Positions 1 through 7,893 of a DNA stretch of 64,000 nucleotides are shown piece after piece. The first letter of the stretch is position 1. Each line of letters begins with the position of its first letter. A model generated the notes under the pieces. That model was not told the origin of the DNA. It saw nothing but the letters and a program-made list of their open reading frames with translations, and made no database searches. The position numbers and the translations under genes are program-made. This DNA comes from Sinohyriopsis cumingii (lineage: Eukaryota > Mollusca > Bivalvia > Unionida > Unionidae): positions 156,293,053 to 156,357,052 of the forward strand of contig CM068825.1 of NCBI GenBank assembly GCA_028554795.2. Reading direction: 5' to 3'.

Positions 1-548
1 AACTTGGCAAAATAGTCGTTGTCGTAAATGACTGGTAATTCGTTTTTCTTCATCATGGTCATCCTCATGTCCATGTCCCCGCCCAACATGGCAAACAATT
101 CAGGACAAAATAAAATGGACATAATTTTACCCCCCTCAGGAAATTCATCAGGAAGCGACGTGCTACTTTATGGTACTCCAGGGTGACACTTTTTTTGACA
201 CTCTCCAAAAGCTTTAAGAAACACGACATTAAACCTGGAGGCTATGGTGGTCACCAAATGTTGACCACTAAAATAATAGCCTGGGTTAATGAACAAGTGA
301 TAGGTGGTCCACTTTAGATCTTTTGTGCCAGGGGTTTTCTTGTCATATTTGCCATAGGTATCCAAGTACTGTTGCAATTGCTCGTCATGAACTTCAACCG
401 CAAAAAAAATTTGATTTGGAAGGACATTGAGGACTTGGGTCGGGTGAATGATTTCCACTAAAGCCACTTCCCAATGGGCTTCGTGATGTAATTGGATGGC
501 CTGAGGTAATTTGGCCGTGTAACAGCACAACGTGTTGTGGGGAAACAC
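1..548 (-). pseudogene. Polinton capsid-associated protein region, runs off the left edge
   Basis: Read on the minus strand from 548, the protein starts with a FPHNTL..Y.AKLP segment followed by WEVALVEIIHP. This pattern (Y-T-x-LP, then WEVAL-EI-P) recurs in a common Polinton virion protein. A second patch, INPGYYFSGQHLVTTI, matches the 'PGxY...L...I' part seen in the same family. The coding trace continues leftward to base 1. The precise virion role (penton-associated or fibre-like) is not certain to me. A related region is in element B at 33215-33719. It is broken in this copy. Confidence 0.6.
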
Positions 549-597
549 CTCATGGAACTGTCAGTGGGTAGGGTAAAGTAAAATTGGTTGTTATTGC

Positions 598-1002
598 TCA
601 TAATTCCAGAGTTCTGTGGCTGTCCGGGGGGTTACTGGAAGTCAGAGGAGTGTCTCCGCCCAAAATGGGGTTGTTGTTGTTGTTGTTGGAGTGGTGACTG
701 ACACTGGCACTGGACACAAGGTTCCCGTTCGAAGAGAATGTCAGGGAGGGATTGGGAAGCAGGTAACCGATGCAACTGCTCAATAAAATGGTCCACAACT
801 GTTTGTTTCCTTGTTGCAAACTCAAATTGGCGATGGCTGCACCGATGACACAATACACCACAAAGATTTGGCAGAAAAAGACGATTTGCATTTTAGGCAC
901 ACGTTCTCCACAATACACCCACAAGGGTTGTTTCTGTAAATCTTGCAGAGAAGAACTGGGTGAAGGATTGGTCGCCGTAGCTGCGTCTGTGTGAAAGGGC
1001 AT
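598..1002 (-). CDS. Small Polinton membrane protein (LLSSCIGYLLPNP type)
   Basis: A 134-residue protein. I prefer the ATG at 1002 (MPFHTDAATAT) over an upstream GTG. A Ser/Thr-rich N-terminus is followed by a hydrophobic stretch (IVFFCQIFVVYCVIGAAI), then NLSLQQG, an LWTILLSSCIGYLLPNP block and a Ser/Asn-rich tail with a run of asparagines. The combination of an FF-Q-I membrane segment with LLSSCIGYLLPNP is one I recognise from small membrane proteins of many animal Polintons; the function is unknown, and a virion-membrane or envelope-associated role is a guess. The reading frame looks whole. It sits between the integrase and the capsid-associated region. Confidence 0.65.
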   Translation of the reverse strand: MPFHTDAATATNPSPSSSLQDLQKQPLWVYCGERVPKMQIVFFCQIFVVYCVIGAAIANLSLQQGNKQLWTILLSSCIGYLLPNPSLTFSSNGNLVSSASVSHHSNNNNNNPILGGDTPLTSSNPPDSHRTLEL

Positions 1003-1007
1003 AATGG

Positions 1008-2130
1008 TCACTTCTTTTTATAGTCGATGATTTGCGAAGCGTCGATCCAAGAATCAAAACTGGGTGGGTATCCTTTCCAACGTACTTTGACTTCTTTGAC
1101 ACGTCGTTTGCCTACTTTACGGGTTCTGCGTTCGATAATGCTTTCGATGTCGTACACGTCGTCTTCTTTTTTGGTGACACGTTGTAACTTGGGCAAATAA
1201 AACGTTCCTTTGAGCACTTCTCCGTTCATGTCTTCCAATTTATAGACGGCAGGATGACGGCCATGCACTCGTCCAGTGACACGAAACAATTCGGTGGTCC
1301 AGTTAGGTAAGTAACCTATGTCGAAAGTGCGTTTGGTTTTGCCAATGCCTACCCAATCTCCTAAGGCCAACTCTCCACTTTTCTTGGGGACAGCCCTCGT
1401 CGGGGACGTACCAAACAGGCGATCAGACACCAGCACTTCGTTCTCGGGAGTCACCTCTTGCGGGGCACGTCCAGTGCTTCGATGGCAAGATTGATTGTAC
1501 GCTTGCACCAGGTGCGGTAGGATGTCGATGTACTTCAGAGTGTGGTGATGCGTAAAATATTTCCACATGCGTTCTTTCAAAGTGCGTTGAAAACGTTCCA
1601 CGATGCTGGCTTTGGTTTCGGGATTCTCGGTGGTGAAAAAATGAATGTCACATTTCTTTAATTCTTTTTGGAAAGCTTGGTTAAGAAATTCGGTACCTTT
1701 GTCCGTTTGCCATCGAAGAGGGTGACGACCGCTTTGTTTCAGCACTCGTTGCATGGCTCGCACTAACTCACTGCTCGATTTGGAAGTCAAGGGCACGACC
1801 CAGGCAAATTTGGAAAAGACGTCGATGACACAAAACAAATATTTGTAGCCGCGATTGTAGCTGGCCAAATGAGAGACATCGGCTAAATCTGCTTGAAATT
1901 GATGATCGATGCCTTCCACTCGGGTGCAACTTCTGGAAAACTTGCGTCGAATGGGTTTGTGTAAAGTGTAAGTAGCTTGTTCTTGTAACCATCGTTGCAC
2001 TTCAGGTAAACGGAGACTTTTCAGTTGCGTTTTGGCAGCACGATATCATTTTTGAACTCCTGCGTAACCTGCAGGATGCGAGGGATCGTAGTAAATGCTG
2101 GCTAACACTTTTTCCATTTCTTTTTGTTTG
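1008..2130 (-). CDS. Polinton integrase (rve) with C-terminal chromodomain
   Basis: Retroviral-type DDE integrase that joins Polinton DNA into chromosomes. In the main open stretch (1008-2000, 330 residues) the catalytic triad is D38 (QFQADLADV), D100 (QTDKGTEF) and E135 (SIVERFQRT), with the usual TLHKPIRRKF segment just before the core. The C-terminus (about residues 270-326) is a chromodomain: YDIESIIERR, then VRWKGYPPSFDSWI. Chromodomains on Polinton integrases are established and may steer insertion to marked chromatin. The N-terminal zinc-binding part extends to about 2130, so the gene as a whole is not perfectly intact. It lies upstream of the small membrane protein gene on the same strand. 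Confidence 0.88.
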
Positions 2131-2134
2131 TTTG

Positions 2135-2732
2135 TTAATAAGACACCCACTCCTGGAGGATGCTAGTCTTTTTCTCTTGGGGTATTTTCTTGGATTGTAA
2201 TGCTTTGCGTGTGCAACCAGCAATAGGTGTCGAGGAGGAGGATGTCTGAACAGGGGATATTTTTTCTTGTTTCACTTCTGTCTTCACCTTCTTTTTCTCT
2301 TCTGATGAAGAAGCGGTGGTCATCATCTTTTTAATCCATCCAATTCTGGAGGTAGATGGTATTGTTAACTTGCGTACTTTTTCTGGTGGAGTTTGAAACC
2401 CTTCTTCTTCTTCTTCTCCTTTTTTTGTCTTGGTCACTGGTAGTGGTGGTGGTAGTGGTGATGGTGCTGCACTTTTCATCAAGGTCTTAAAATCTTTCAG
2501 AGTGGAAAGAGCTGTTTCGTCTGAGGCTTTCTGGTGAAAGAGTTGCAGTCGTTGCAAGAGTTGACCGTACTTTTGCGATTTTTCTGTTTCGGATAAATCT
2601 TGGCGATCCACCAAAGACTGCAATCTCACTCAAATTGGGAATGGGAGGTAAGTGCGGGGTGCGTTGTTCTTGCCAACGATGGTATTCCATCCATCGTTTG
2701 TAAGGCACTAAAGCTAGTTTTCGTCCTTCCAT
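2135..2732 (-). pseudogene. Charged, proline-rich Polinton protein region, unknown role
   Basis: The start at 2732 (MEGRKLALVPYKRWMEYH) resembles the LVPY-R opening of a conserved Polinton structural protein. Downstream come a helical charged segment (LSETEKSQKYGQLLQRLQ), a proline run, an acidic patch (GEEEEEGF) and a Lys/Ser-rich tail. The composition suggests a DNA- or capsid-binding scaffold protein; that is inference. The region carries at least one break. A TATA-like sequence (minus-strand GATAAAAA, 2778-2785) lies about 45 bases upstream of the start. Confidence 0.45.
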
Positions 2733-2777
2733 GGGATGTCAGGGATCAATTCTGAGATCTTGGGACTCCAGAGGGCC

Positions 2778-2785
2778 TTTTTATC
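2778..2785 (-). promoter_or_regulatory. TATA-like box upstream of the 2732 start
   Basis: GATAAAAA on the minus strand, about 45 bases upstream of the ATG at 2732. It fits the regular TATA-to-ATG spacing seen at other element A genes. Confidence 0.35.
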
Positions 2786-3206
2786 TTGCTCCCACCAGTC
2801 CTCCCAACACGGTTCCCAAGACTCCTTTCAGTAATGGGCCTAGCAAGAGGGGTAAAATGCCTCCACGCTGGACTAACATCTTCTTCTTTTGACGAATGAG
2901 AATTTTCTTTTGAACCATTTGGCGAAGAACGTGACGATGTTTGCCTAAACATTTTTTCTGGTGTTTGGACAAAGGGATCGTGCCTTTCAACACGTTCAAA
3001 CAACATTCGCACAAGGTATCGATGACCTCTTTGGAGGCCGTTTGAATGAGTTTTTTTCGCAGGGGTGGAGAAGCTTTGGACAGCACAGATAACATGTCCC
3101 CATGTTTGACTAAACGTGGAGGCAGTCCTTTCCTTTTCTTTCCTTGGGGTTTAGAAGAGGAACGTTTTCTGGAGGGTGACATCTTTGCTTGTGGGTTCCG
3201 GGACAT
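2781..3206 (-). CDS. Small basic Polinton virion protein with hydrophobic GGxLPLLL tail
   Basis: A 141-residue, very basic protein. The first 30 residues are Lys/Arg/Ser-rich. The middle (KKLIQTASKEVIDTLCECC, then NVLKGTIPLS) forms predicted helices, and the end is RQKKKMLVQRGGILPLLLGP followed by a Gly/Leu-rich hydrophobic tail. The NVLKG...LS...LR...K..L..GG-LP-LL pattern is one I recognise from Polintons and adintoviruses, where such proteins are thought to be virion core or membrane-active components. The frame looks whole. It lies in a run of basic proteins (2781-4271) that probably pack the genome. Confidence 0.6.
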   Translation of the reverse strand: MSRNPQAKMSPSRKRSSSKPQGKKRKGLPPRLVKHGDMLSVLSKASPPLRKKLIQTASKEVIDTLCECCLNVLKGTIPLSKHQKKCLGKHRHVLRQMVQKKILIRQKKKMLVQRGGILPLLLGPLLKGVLGTVLGGLVGAR

Positions 3207-3264
3207 TCACCAAACATATACTAACGTCGATGACTTAACACACGCCCTTTTGTCTTTTTTGGGC

Positions 3265-3471
3265 TTATCGCTTTGTCATAAATGTGACAAAGTTTTTTCC
3301 AAAATCGCCAAGGAATCCTCTCCTTTGTTGACGCCTCTTTTTATTTGAACGACTGTATCTTTTCTTAGGATAACGTCGATGCTTCGCTAAGCGCTTTGTC
3401 GGATGACGAGTCTGCCTTTGTCTCTTTCTTTTTTGACGATAGTGACGGTGTGCACTTCTTGGAGGTGACAT
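3265..3471 (-). CDS. Protamine-like Arg/Lys-rich core peptide
   Basis: A 68-residue peptide beginning MSPPRSAHRHYRQKRKRQRQ. Roughly half the residues are Arg, Lys or His through residue 51, ending with GFLGDFGKNFVTFMTKR. The in-frame ATG at 3471 was chosen because a minus-strand TATAAAA (3514-3520) lies about 43 bases upstream. Short, extremely basic peptides of this kind occur in adenoviruses and Polinton-like viruses as genome-condensing core proteins. Function by composition only. Confidence 0.5.
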   Translation of the reverse strand: MSPPRSAHRHYRQKRKRQRQTRHPTKRLAKHRRYPKKRYSRSNKKRRQQRRGFLGDFGKNFVTFMTKR

Positions 3472-3513
3472 CTTTTGGAAGTTCACTGATACCCCTACTT
3501 TGTCGAAGGTCTT

Positions 3514-3520
3514 TTTTATA
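3514..3520 (-). promoter_or_regulatory. TATA box for the core peptide gene
   Basis: TATAAAA on the minus strand, about 43 bases upstream of the ATG at 3471. It overlaps the 3' end of the neighbouring 3516-4271 gene, so that gene and the promoter share bases. Confidence 0.45.
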
Positions 3521-4271
3521 CTGGAACGCGTCGCCACTGATTGTCTTTACGTCGTATCAAGTTCAGGACAGGCATGACACGTCGTGCAGGGGTACGTAAC
3601 GGACTAAATCGAGCCAGTTCTTGCTTGGACAAATCCAGTAAACTCTGTAACATGCCCGATCTTTCTTGGACTTTGATTTTGGGAGCAGGTACTTTGTGAA
3701 CAGCGGCCACTGCCGCTAAATTGGAGGGTCCTGCCACTGGGGAAGTTCTTGGGGTTATCAACGGAGAAGTTCTTGGTGTGATCAACGTCTCCAAGTACTC
3801 TTCAGTTCTTGGTGTCATCAACGGAGAAGTGGATGAACGTGAGGCTGCCGGAGATGCGGTCACCGCCGTGGCAGGTCGTGGTTTGCGAGTGTAACGTTGC
3901 GTCCTAGCCGAAGTGCCTCTCTTGCGACTAGTTTTCTGCGAGCTTTTCTTTCTCTGGGGACTTTTTCTCTGTTTCTTATTCTGGGGGGTTTTCTTTTTCC
4001 GGGGTGGTGACTGGTAAGAGGAGGATCCCGCCACTGGAGAAGTTCTTGGAGACACGGGTCTCCTTGGGGACCTGGTCTTGCCACCGTGGCTCTTTTTCTT
4101 CTTCTTGGAGCTTCGTTCGACTCTTTTCTTGGGGAGAACTTTGGGAGGATTAGGATCCCATCTTAAGAGAGAGCGAATGATGACCCCTCCTAGAGTACCG
4201 CTCCCTCCAGGTTTCAAAATGATTTGTTTTTTGGTTTGAGTGTCGATGCGGAGATCGGTCAGTTGGGTCAA
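3516..4271 (-). CDS. Basic Ser/Pro-rich protein with SPxxxPRTSPVAG repeats
   Basis: A 251-residue protein. It opens with a globular-looking stretch (residues 1-45: LTDLRIDTQTKKQIILKPGG), then a long Lys/Arg/Ser/Pro-rich middle (KKKKKSHGGKTRSPRRP) and repeats of the form SPL-TPRTSP-AG-S (for example SPLITPRTSPVAGPSN). The end (MLQSLLDLSKQELARFSPL) is again more ordered. Repeated SP and TP sites would suit phosphorylation by cyclin-dependent kinases, as in histone H1 tails. A core or DNA-condensing role is inferred from charge and neighbours. The frame looks whole. Confidence 0.45.
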   Translation of the reverse strand: MTQLTDLRIDTQTKKQIILKPGGSGTLGGVIIRSLLRWDPNPPKVLPKKRVERSSKKKKKSHGGKTRSPRRPVSPRTSPVAGSSSYQSPPRKKKTPQNKKQRKSPQRKKSSQKTSRKRGTSARTQRYTRKPRPATAVTASPAASRSSTSPLMTPRTEEYLETLITPRTSPLITPRTSPVAGPSNLAAVAAVHKVPAPKIKVQERSGMLQSLLDLSKQELARFSPLRTPARRVMPVLNLIRRKDNQWRRVPV

Positions 4272-4286
4272 AGCGATTTGTTCCGA

Positions 4287-4530
4287 TCAAAAAAGCGTTT
4301 GGTTTGATGAGGAATCTGAATGATCCCTTGCAGTAATTGACGTGCTGTCACCGTGAACCACCGTAAGATTTCTTTTGGGACTAGCTTCTAAGACACGAGC
4401 CCGTATTTGTGGATTTTTTTCATGCAAGGCACGAATCAATTTGACGGGAAGATGCGACTGATGGGACGTAATGTTCAAACTGTGTGAGACAGACGAAAAG
4501 TGTCTGGGGTTTTTATAGATTTTTTTGAGT
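4287..4530 (-). CDS. Short Polinton reading frame, uncertain
   Basis: Between the ATPase and the SP-rich gene the minus strand carries an open stretch reading LNITSHQSHLPVKLIRALHE, then KNPQIRARVLEASPKRNLTV. It has a plausible helical composition but no clear start codon of its own. A minus-strand TATAAAA lies near 4510-4517. I do not recognise it and am unsure that it is a gene. Confidence 0.25.
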
Positions 4531-4534
4531 GCAA

Positions 4535-5254
4535 TTAAGTCGAGGACGGAGACGTGTACAGGACAGGCCCTTTGTCTTGGCACCAGTGGTGAAACAGTTG
4601 GGTACGAAATCGCAAATCATCGGGGGTAGTAGGTTTAAAATCGACGAGTAAATAGGCGTGTGGAGTTTGAGTGGCATCGTCGTACGCCTGAGTCAGCCAA
4701 GGCGTTCCTAACTGTTTGGCTAAGACTTGCACTTGCGATTTATCTCGAGGGCTTTTAAACAAGACCACGTAATGCGCATTGAGACTGATGGTGCGATGGG
4801 CTTTACTTTGTTGAAACAAATTTTGAGTGATGTAAATGACACCGGCATTACGATGATGCCCTTTGCACAGTTTAATTTCTTCTTCGTCTTCTCCTAGCAT
4901 GTCGTCGAAAATGACCAAATGGGTTTGACAGGAGTCAGACACGATTCCATCGTCTTCTTTAGGAATGCCTTCCACAAACACGATGGAATCGCCTTGACTT
5001 TCTCGCAAGAGGCTGTACGCCGATTGCCACTCTTTGTAACACCACACGATCCGCTGAGGTGGTTGATCGATCAAATGATGTTTATGTTCGATCAAACGTT
5101 TGACGAATTCGGTTTTGCCTGAACCGCTAGGTCCAGCAATGAGCATGTTAAAGGGATGGCGAAGATACAAAGCCTCCCAACTGGCACGATCTAAGTGTTC
5201 GTCGATGACTTTGACAGTGGAGGAAGAGGGAGTAGAGACAGCAGAGGTAGCCAT
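4535..5254 (-). CDS. Polinton DNA-packaging ATPase (FtsK/HerA, A32-like)
   Basis: A 239-residue P-loop ATPase expected to drive viral DNA into capsids. The Walker A motif AGPSGSGKT spans residues 40-48 and the Walker B motif HLVIFDDM residues 112-119. A later IYITQN segment matches the conserved polar sensor position. Length and motif spacing fit Polinton/adintovirus ATPases, and the frame looks whole. Start: the ATG at 5254 (MATSAVSTPSSSTVKV) follows a minus-strand TATATAA at 5302-5308 by about 50 bases. It is clearly diverged from element B's ATPase (24677-25228), so the two Polintons are not copies of one family. Confidence 0.9.
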   Translation of the reverse strand: MATSAVSTPSSSTVKVIDEHLDRASWEALYLRHPFNMLIAGPSGSGKTEFVKRLIEHKHHLIDQPPQRIVWCYKEWQSAYSLLRESQGDSIVFVEGIPKEDDGIVSDSCQTHLVIFDDMLGEDEEEIKLCKGHHRNAGVIYITQNLFQQSKAHRTISLNAHYVVLFKSPRDKSQVQVLAKQLGTPWLTQAYDDATQTPHAYLLVDFKPTTPDDLRFRTQLFHHWCQDKGPVLYTSPSST

Positions 5255-5301
5255 AGTATCAGGAATGTCACTTATGACACGAAAACAGACAAGACGAGAG
5301 T

Positions 5302-5308
5302 TTATATA
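5302..5308 (-). promoter_or_regulatory. TATA box for the ATPase gene
   Basis: TATATAA on the minus strand about 50 bases upstream of the ATPase ATG at 5254, in a gap between two genes. Confidence 0.55.
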
Positions 5309-5337
5309 CTTTTTTCAGGACACGTTTATTGAATGTT

Positions 5338-5640
5338 TTAAACATGAACACGAAAGACAAAAATACATAAAAGCCAAAGGCTTAAGTACAACGATAAAAG
5401 GCACATGAAAAGCATCAACGTGGAATAGAAACAAGTTTCTGTACAACATGTTTTGGGTAAAGTTCTGACCAGTTCTATAGGCGGTAAGGTCACACAAGTG
5501 TCCTCCCGAAAGGGTCTTTCAGGCATGTCCACGACAGTCCTGTCCTGGGTGACGGGTTCTTCTGGCACTGTCACTAACACAGGTTGAAAGGTGACTTTTT
5601 TCTTTGGACGTTGAAAGGAAGGATCACAACTCTCGTGCAT
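5338..5640 (-). CDS. Single-pass membrane protein
   Basis: About 100 residues from the ATG at 5640 (MHESCDPSFQRPKKKVTF); an in-frame ATG at 5670 is possible. The N-terminal 70 residues are polar with several VPEEPV/PERPF-type prolines. The C-terminus is one strong hydrophobic segment (TLMLFMCLLSLYLSLWLLCI) followed by only a few residues, so it is likely tail-anchored. The chosen ATG overlaps the last codons of the upstream F-box-like gene in another frame, a compact gene junction. Function unknown; a virion membrane or host-membrane role is possible. Confidence 0.5.
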   Translation of the reverse strand: MHESCDPSFQRPKKKVTFQPVLVTVPEEPVTQDRTVVDMPERPFREDTCVTLPPIELVRTLPKTCCTETCFYSTLMLFMCLLSLYLSLWLLCIFVFRVHV

Positions 5641-6361
5641 ACTGGGCCACTTCTTGGGTCCAAGCCTCAAAACCCCCTTTTATCCAGGCACGTACATCTG
5701 TCCAAAGGGGGTGTAAGTCACCAGCTACGCACACGTCGTCATACACGTCTTCGGTAGCTAAAAGTTGACGAATCTTTTTTTCCCGTTGAGGGCGAGAAGT
5801 ATCCAGATGGAAACGCAAGGCTTTGAGCAAAAGGAGTCTTTCGTGCCCATTTAAAGGCACCACTTTCATGTTGAATGGGGTGGTAAGTACTGTTCGTAAA
5901 GAGTCCACAAGGAATCGGCTGGTAAACGTAATCCCAGAAAACAAGTCACTAAGACACACACTATGTTTCGTCCCAAATTGATTGGATACAGTTCTTGTAA
6001 TAATTGCAATAAGAGTTCGTTTAGATGTTTCCTCTTCTGCTAAGCAGATTCCACGTAAAATATGTTGGTAATCCTTTAACTCGTCTTCCTCAATACGTTG
6101 CTCTAGGTGAATCTCGAAGTAACCAAAATGATGAACATTTCGTTCATTCACTAACTCAAAGTGTTGAACAAGGTCTGACCACTGAAACAATTTCTGACGA
6201 ATGAGTTCTTTTATACCATTCAGGTACCATTGGTTAAACATCTGGTGACGTAACGGATGCAATTGTTCTTTACTTTTCACTTGTATTTTGACCAGTTCTC
6301 GGTAAATGCGTTCTCTCAACTCCAAAGGCAAAGCACGAATGTTCTCTTGTAAAATATCCAT
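5624..6361 (-). CDS. LPxEL (F-box-like) protein, copy 1
   Basis: A 245-residue protein that looks whole. The N-terminus reads IRALPLELRERIYRELVK, a pattern like the first helices of F-boxes (LPxELxxxI) or of the LPxELRxxIY fungal F-box-like domains. The rest is helical with a Trp-containing middle (FNQWYLNGIKELI) and no catalytic motif I recognise. It is related to the next gene: residues 8-25 align with IESLPKELQEKIYKDVRQ there. If these are true F-boxes, they could bring a host SCF ubiquitin ligase to targets; that is a hypothesis. Confidence 0.5.
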   Translation of the reverse strand: MDILQENIRALPLELRERIYRELVKIQVKSKEQLHPLRHQMFNQWYLNGIKELIRQKLFQWSDLVQHFELVNERNVHHFGYFEIHLEQRIEEDELKDYQHILRGICLAEEETSKRTLIAIITRTVSNQFGTKHSVCLSDLFSGITFTSRFLVDSLRTVLTTPFNMKVVPLNGHERLLLLKALRFHLDTSRPQREKKIRQLLATEDVYDDVCVAGDLHPLWTDVRAWIKGGFEAWTQEVAQYAREL

Positions 6362-6382
6362 GAATAGGTCAGTCAGTACAAT

Positions 6383-6772
6383 TCACAATCTTCTCCTTGA
6401 GCAAAAGTAATCCACATAGTAAGTAATTTCTGACCACTGCCACTCAGGGTAACGTCCAAGAATCTCACTGAACTCTTTTGATGTAAACGGTCTAAAGCGA
6501 TATAATAGGATGAATGCACCCTTGACCCAGAGAAATCTAACACACTGGTTGACTTTTTTCACTTTCCTCTTGTGAATTTCTCGGCACAAAAGTTCTACAG
6601 TTACCCATTGAGATTTCACTCTGGCAAGTCCCTGTCGAACATCCTTGTAAATCTTCTCTTGCAGTTCTTTAGGTAATGATTCAATATCGTTTTTGAAATG
6701 AAGTTTAAATACTGGTGTCGGTGATGTCCAACATTTGATTCCTAACCAATCTGGTTTCTTCTTCAACGACAT
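6383..6772 (-). CDS. LPxEL (F-box-like) protein, copy 2
   Basis: A 129-residue protein that looks whole. After about 25 residues it has IESLPKELQEKIYKDVRQ, matching copy 1 in register, and then a helical region rich in Lys/Arg (REIHKRKVKKVNQCVRFLWV) and WSEITYYVDYFCSRRRL at the end. It is about half the length of copy 1. It is probably a diverged tandem duplicate, the pattern expected for virus-host interaction genes. The gap to copy 1 is only about 20 bases. Confidence 0.5.
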   Translation of the reverse strand: MSLKKKPDWLGIKCWTSPTPVFKLHFKNDIESLPKELQEKIYKDVRQGLARVKSQWVTVELLCREIHKRKVKKVNQCVRFLWVKGAFILLYRFRPFTSKEFSEILGRYPEWQWSEITYYVDYFCSRRRL

Positions 6773-6783
6773 GGTAAGTTACT

Positions 6784-7356
6784 TCAATGTCTCGGTCCCA
6801 CTAAGGGTAAGTAATGACAATTCGGTGACCATCGAGCATGTTCTACGTACGCCGAATCTTGTGGTTCCCAGTGGTGAAGTGACACACCCCAACTGAAGCA
6901 CTTGACTTTATCCCCTTCACCCAAGTAGAAAAATCCGGCTCTGGCTAATTCTTCGGGGGTCGGTCCTCCCAGATACTTAGGCCATTTTCCTCTGAACGAT
7001 TGAAGACGATTTTCAAAGTCGCAGTATTCCGACAAACGCACAGGAAACGAATATTCGTCTTTCACAGGTTTGTTTCGATGAGGGTTGGGTGACATGGACA
7101 GGAGTTTGCTCAGGGCTGGATGACATAAGTGGGGGGGGGGGGAGTACACGTGAAGGTTGACATCCACATTTAAAACGAAACCCAGTAAAGTGTCCAAGAG
7201 GAAGAGCGGCATCCCTTTCGCATCCCTCAGGTCGCTAAGGTCACAACGCACAGCATCGTTCCCATCGCAAGGCTCACAATCGCATTCCACTTCAGAGGCC
7301 CCAATCTTGAATTGTGCCTGTCTGAACTTGTTTTGTGTTTCTCTGAAAGTATTCAT
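6784..7356 (-). CDS. BIR-domain (IAP-like) protein, copy 1
   Basis: A 190-residue protein with a clear baculovirus-IAP-repeat (BIR) pattern in its C-terminal half: RLQSFRGKWP, ELARAGFFYLGEGDKVKCF, then HHWEPQDSAYVEHARWSPNC. BIR domains bind zinc and block caspases or sense apoptotic ligands. No RING finger follows, so it is a single-BIR protein. The first 100 residues are Cys/Asp-rich (ECDCEPCDGNDAVRCDLSDL) and unfamiliar. Start ATG 7356 lies about 57 bases downstream of a TATAAAA. Inference: an anti-apoptotic gene taken from a host or another virus. Confidence 0.8.
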   Translation of the reverse strand: MNTFRETQNKFRQAQFKIGASEVECDCEPCDGNDAVRCDLSDLRDAKGMPLFLLDTLLGFVLNVDVNLHVYSPPPHLCHPALSKLLSMSPNPHRNKPVKDEYSFPVRLSEYCDFENRLQSFRGKWPKYLGGPTPEELARAGFFYLGEGDKVKCFSWGVSLHHWEPQDSAYVEHARWSPNCHYLPLVGPRH

Positions 7357-7412
7357 CTTGTTCGCTTGGTCTTGGTAGTCACAATGAACTATCGATCTTG
7401 ACCATAGCCCCT

Positions 7413-7419
7413 TTTTATA
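7413..7419 (-). promoter_or_regulatory. TATA box for BIR gene copy 1
   Basis: TATAAAA on the minus strand (context AGTATAAAAAGG), about 57 bases upstream of the ATG at 7356. Confidence 0.5.
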
Positions 7420-7800
7420 CTAGTCGCAATGCAGTCTCAAGCTTGTACATCGTTCCTTTTTTATGTCTAGTTTTGAAAGGTACTGTCTCTAAGGTACCGT
7501 CATAATTGTACCGCAGTGTAATGGGTGGAAAGGCCATAGAAAGGTAAGGGTAGTGCGAAGACCTTCGAGTATGTTCCAGAATAGCTGAATCTTTATAGAT
7601 ACATAGATCCATTCGTAACTTCAGTCCGCAAGCGAAACACTGTACTTCGTATCACAATCCAGACTCAGGTCCCAAGTAGACAAATCCTGTTCTAGCTAAA
7701 ACATTCGAAGAAGGTAATCCTTCCCTAGCCGTAGGCCATGCTTGAAACGTTTCCAATCGACGGGCACAATCAGGCAAGAAGACCGGAAAATGGTAGGGTT
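7415..7800 (-). pseudogene. BIR-domain gene remnant, copy 2
   Basis: Just upstream of BIR copy 1 the same strand shows a second set of BIR signatures: RLETFQAWP, LARTGFVYLGP, CFACGLKLR and AILEHTRRS, in the right order. It is a degraded tandem relative of copy 1 with a different C-terminal extension (LSMAFPPITLRYNYDGTLET). The region is broken and is listed as a remnant only. It sits between the polymerase region and copy 1. Confidence 0.65.
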
Positions 7801-7893
7801 TTGAACTTGGAGTTCTCACTGGATTTCTCACTCGATTCTTGCTGTGGTGAAGTTATACTTCTGGTGTGTGGCTATCCTCTTACAACCAATGTT

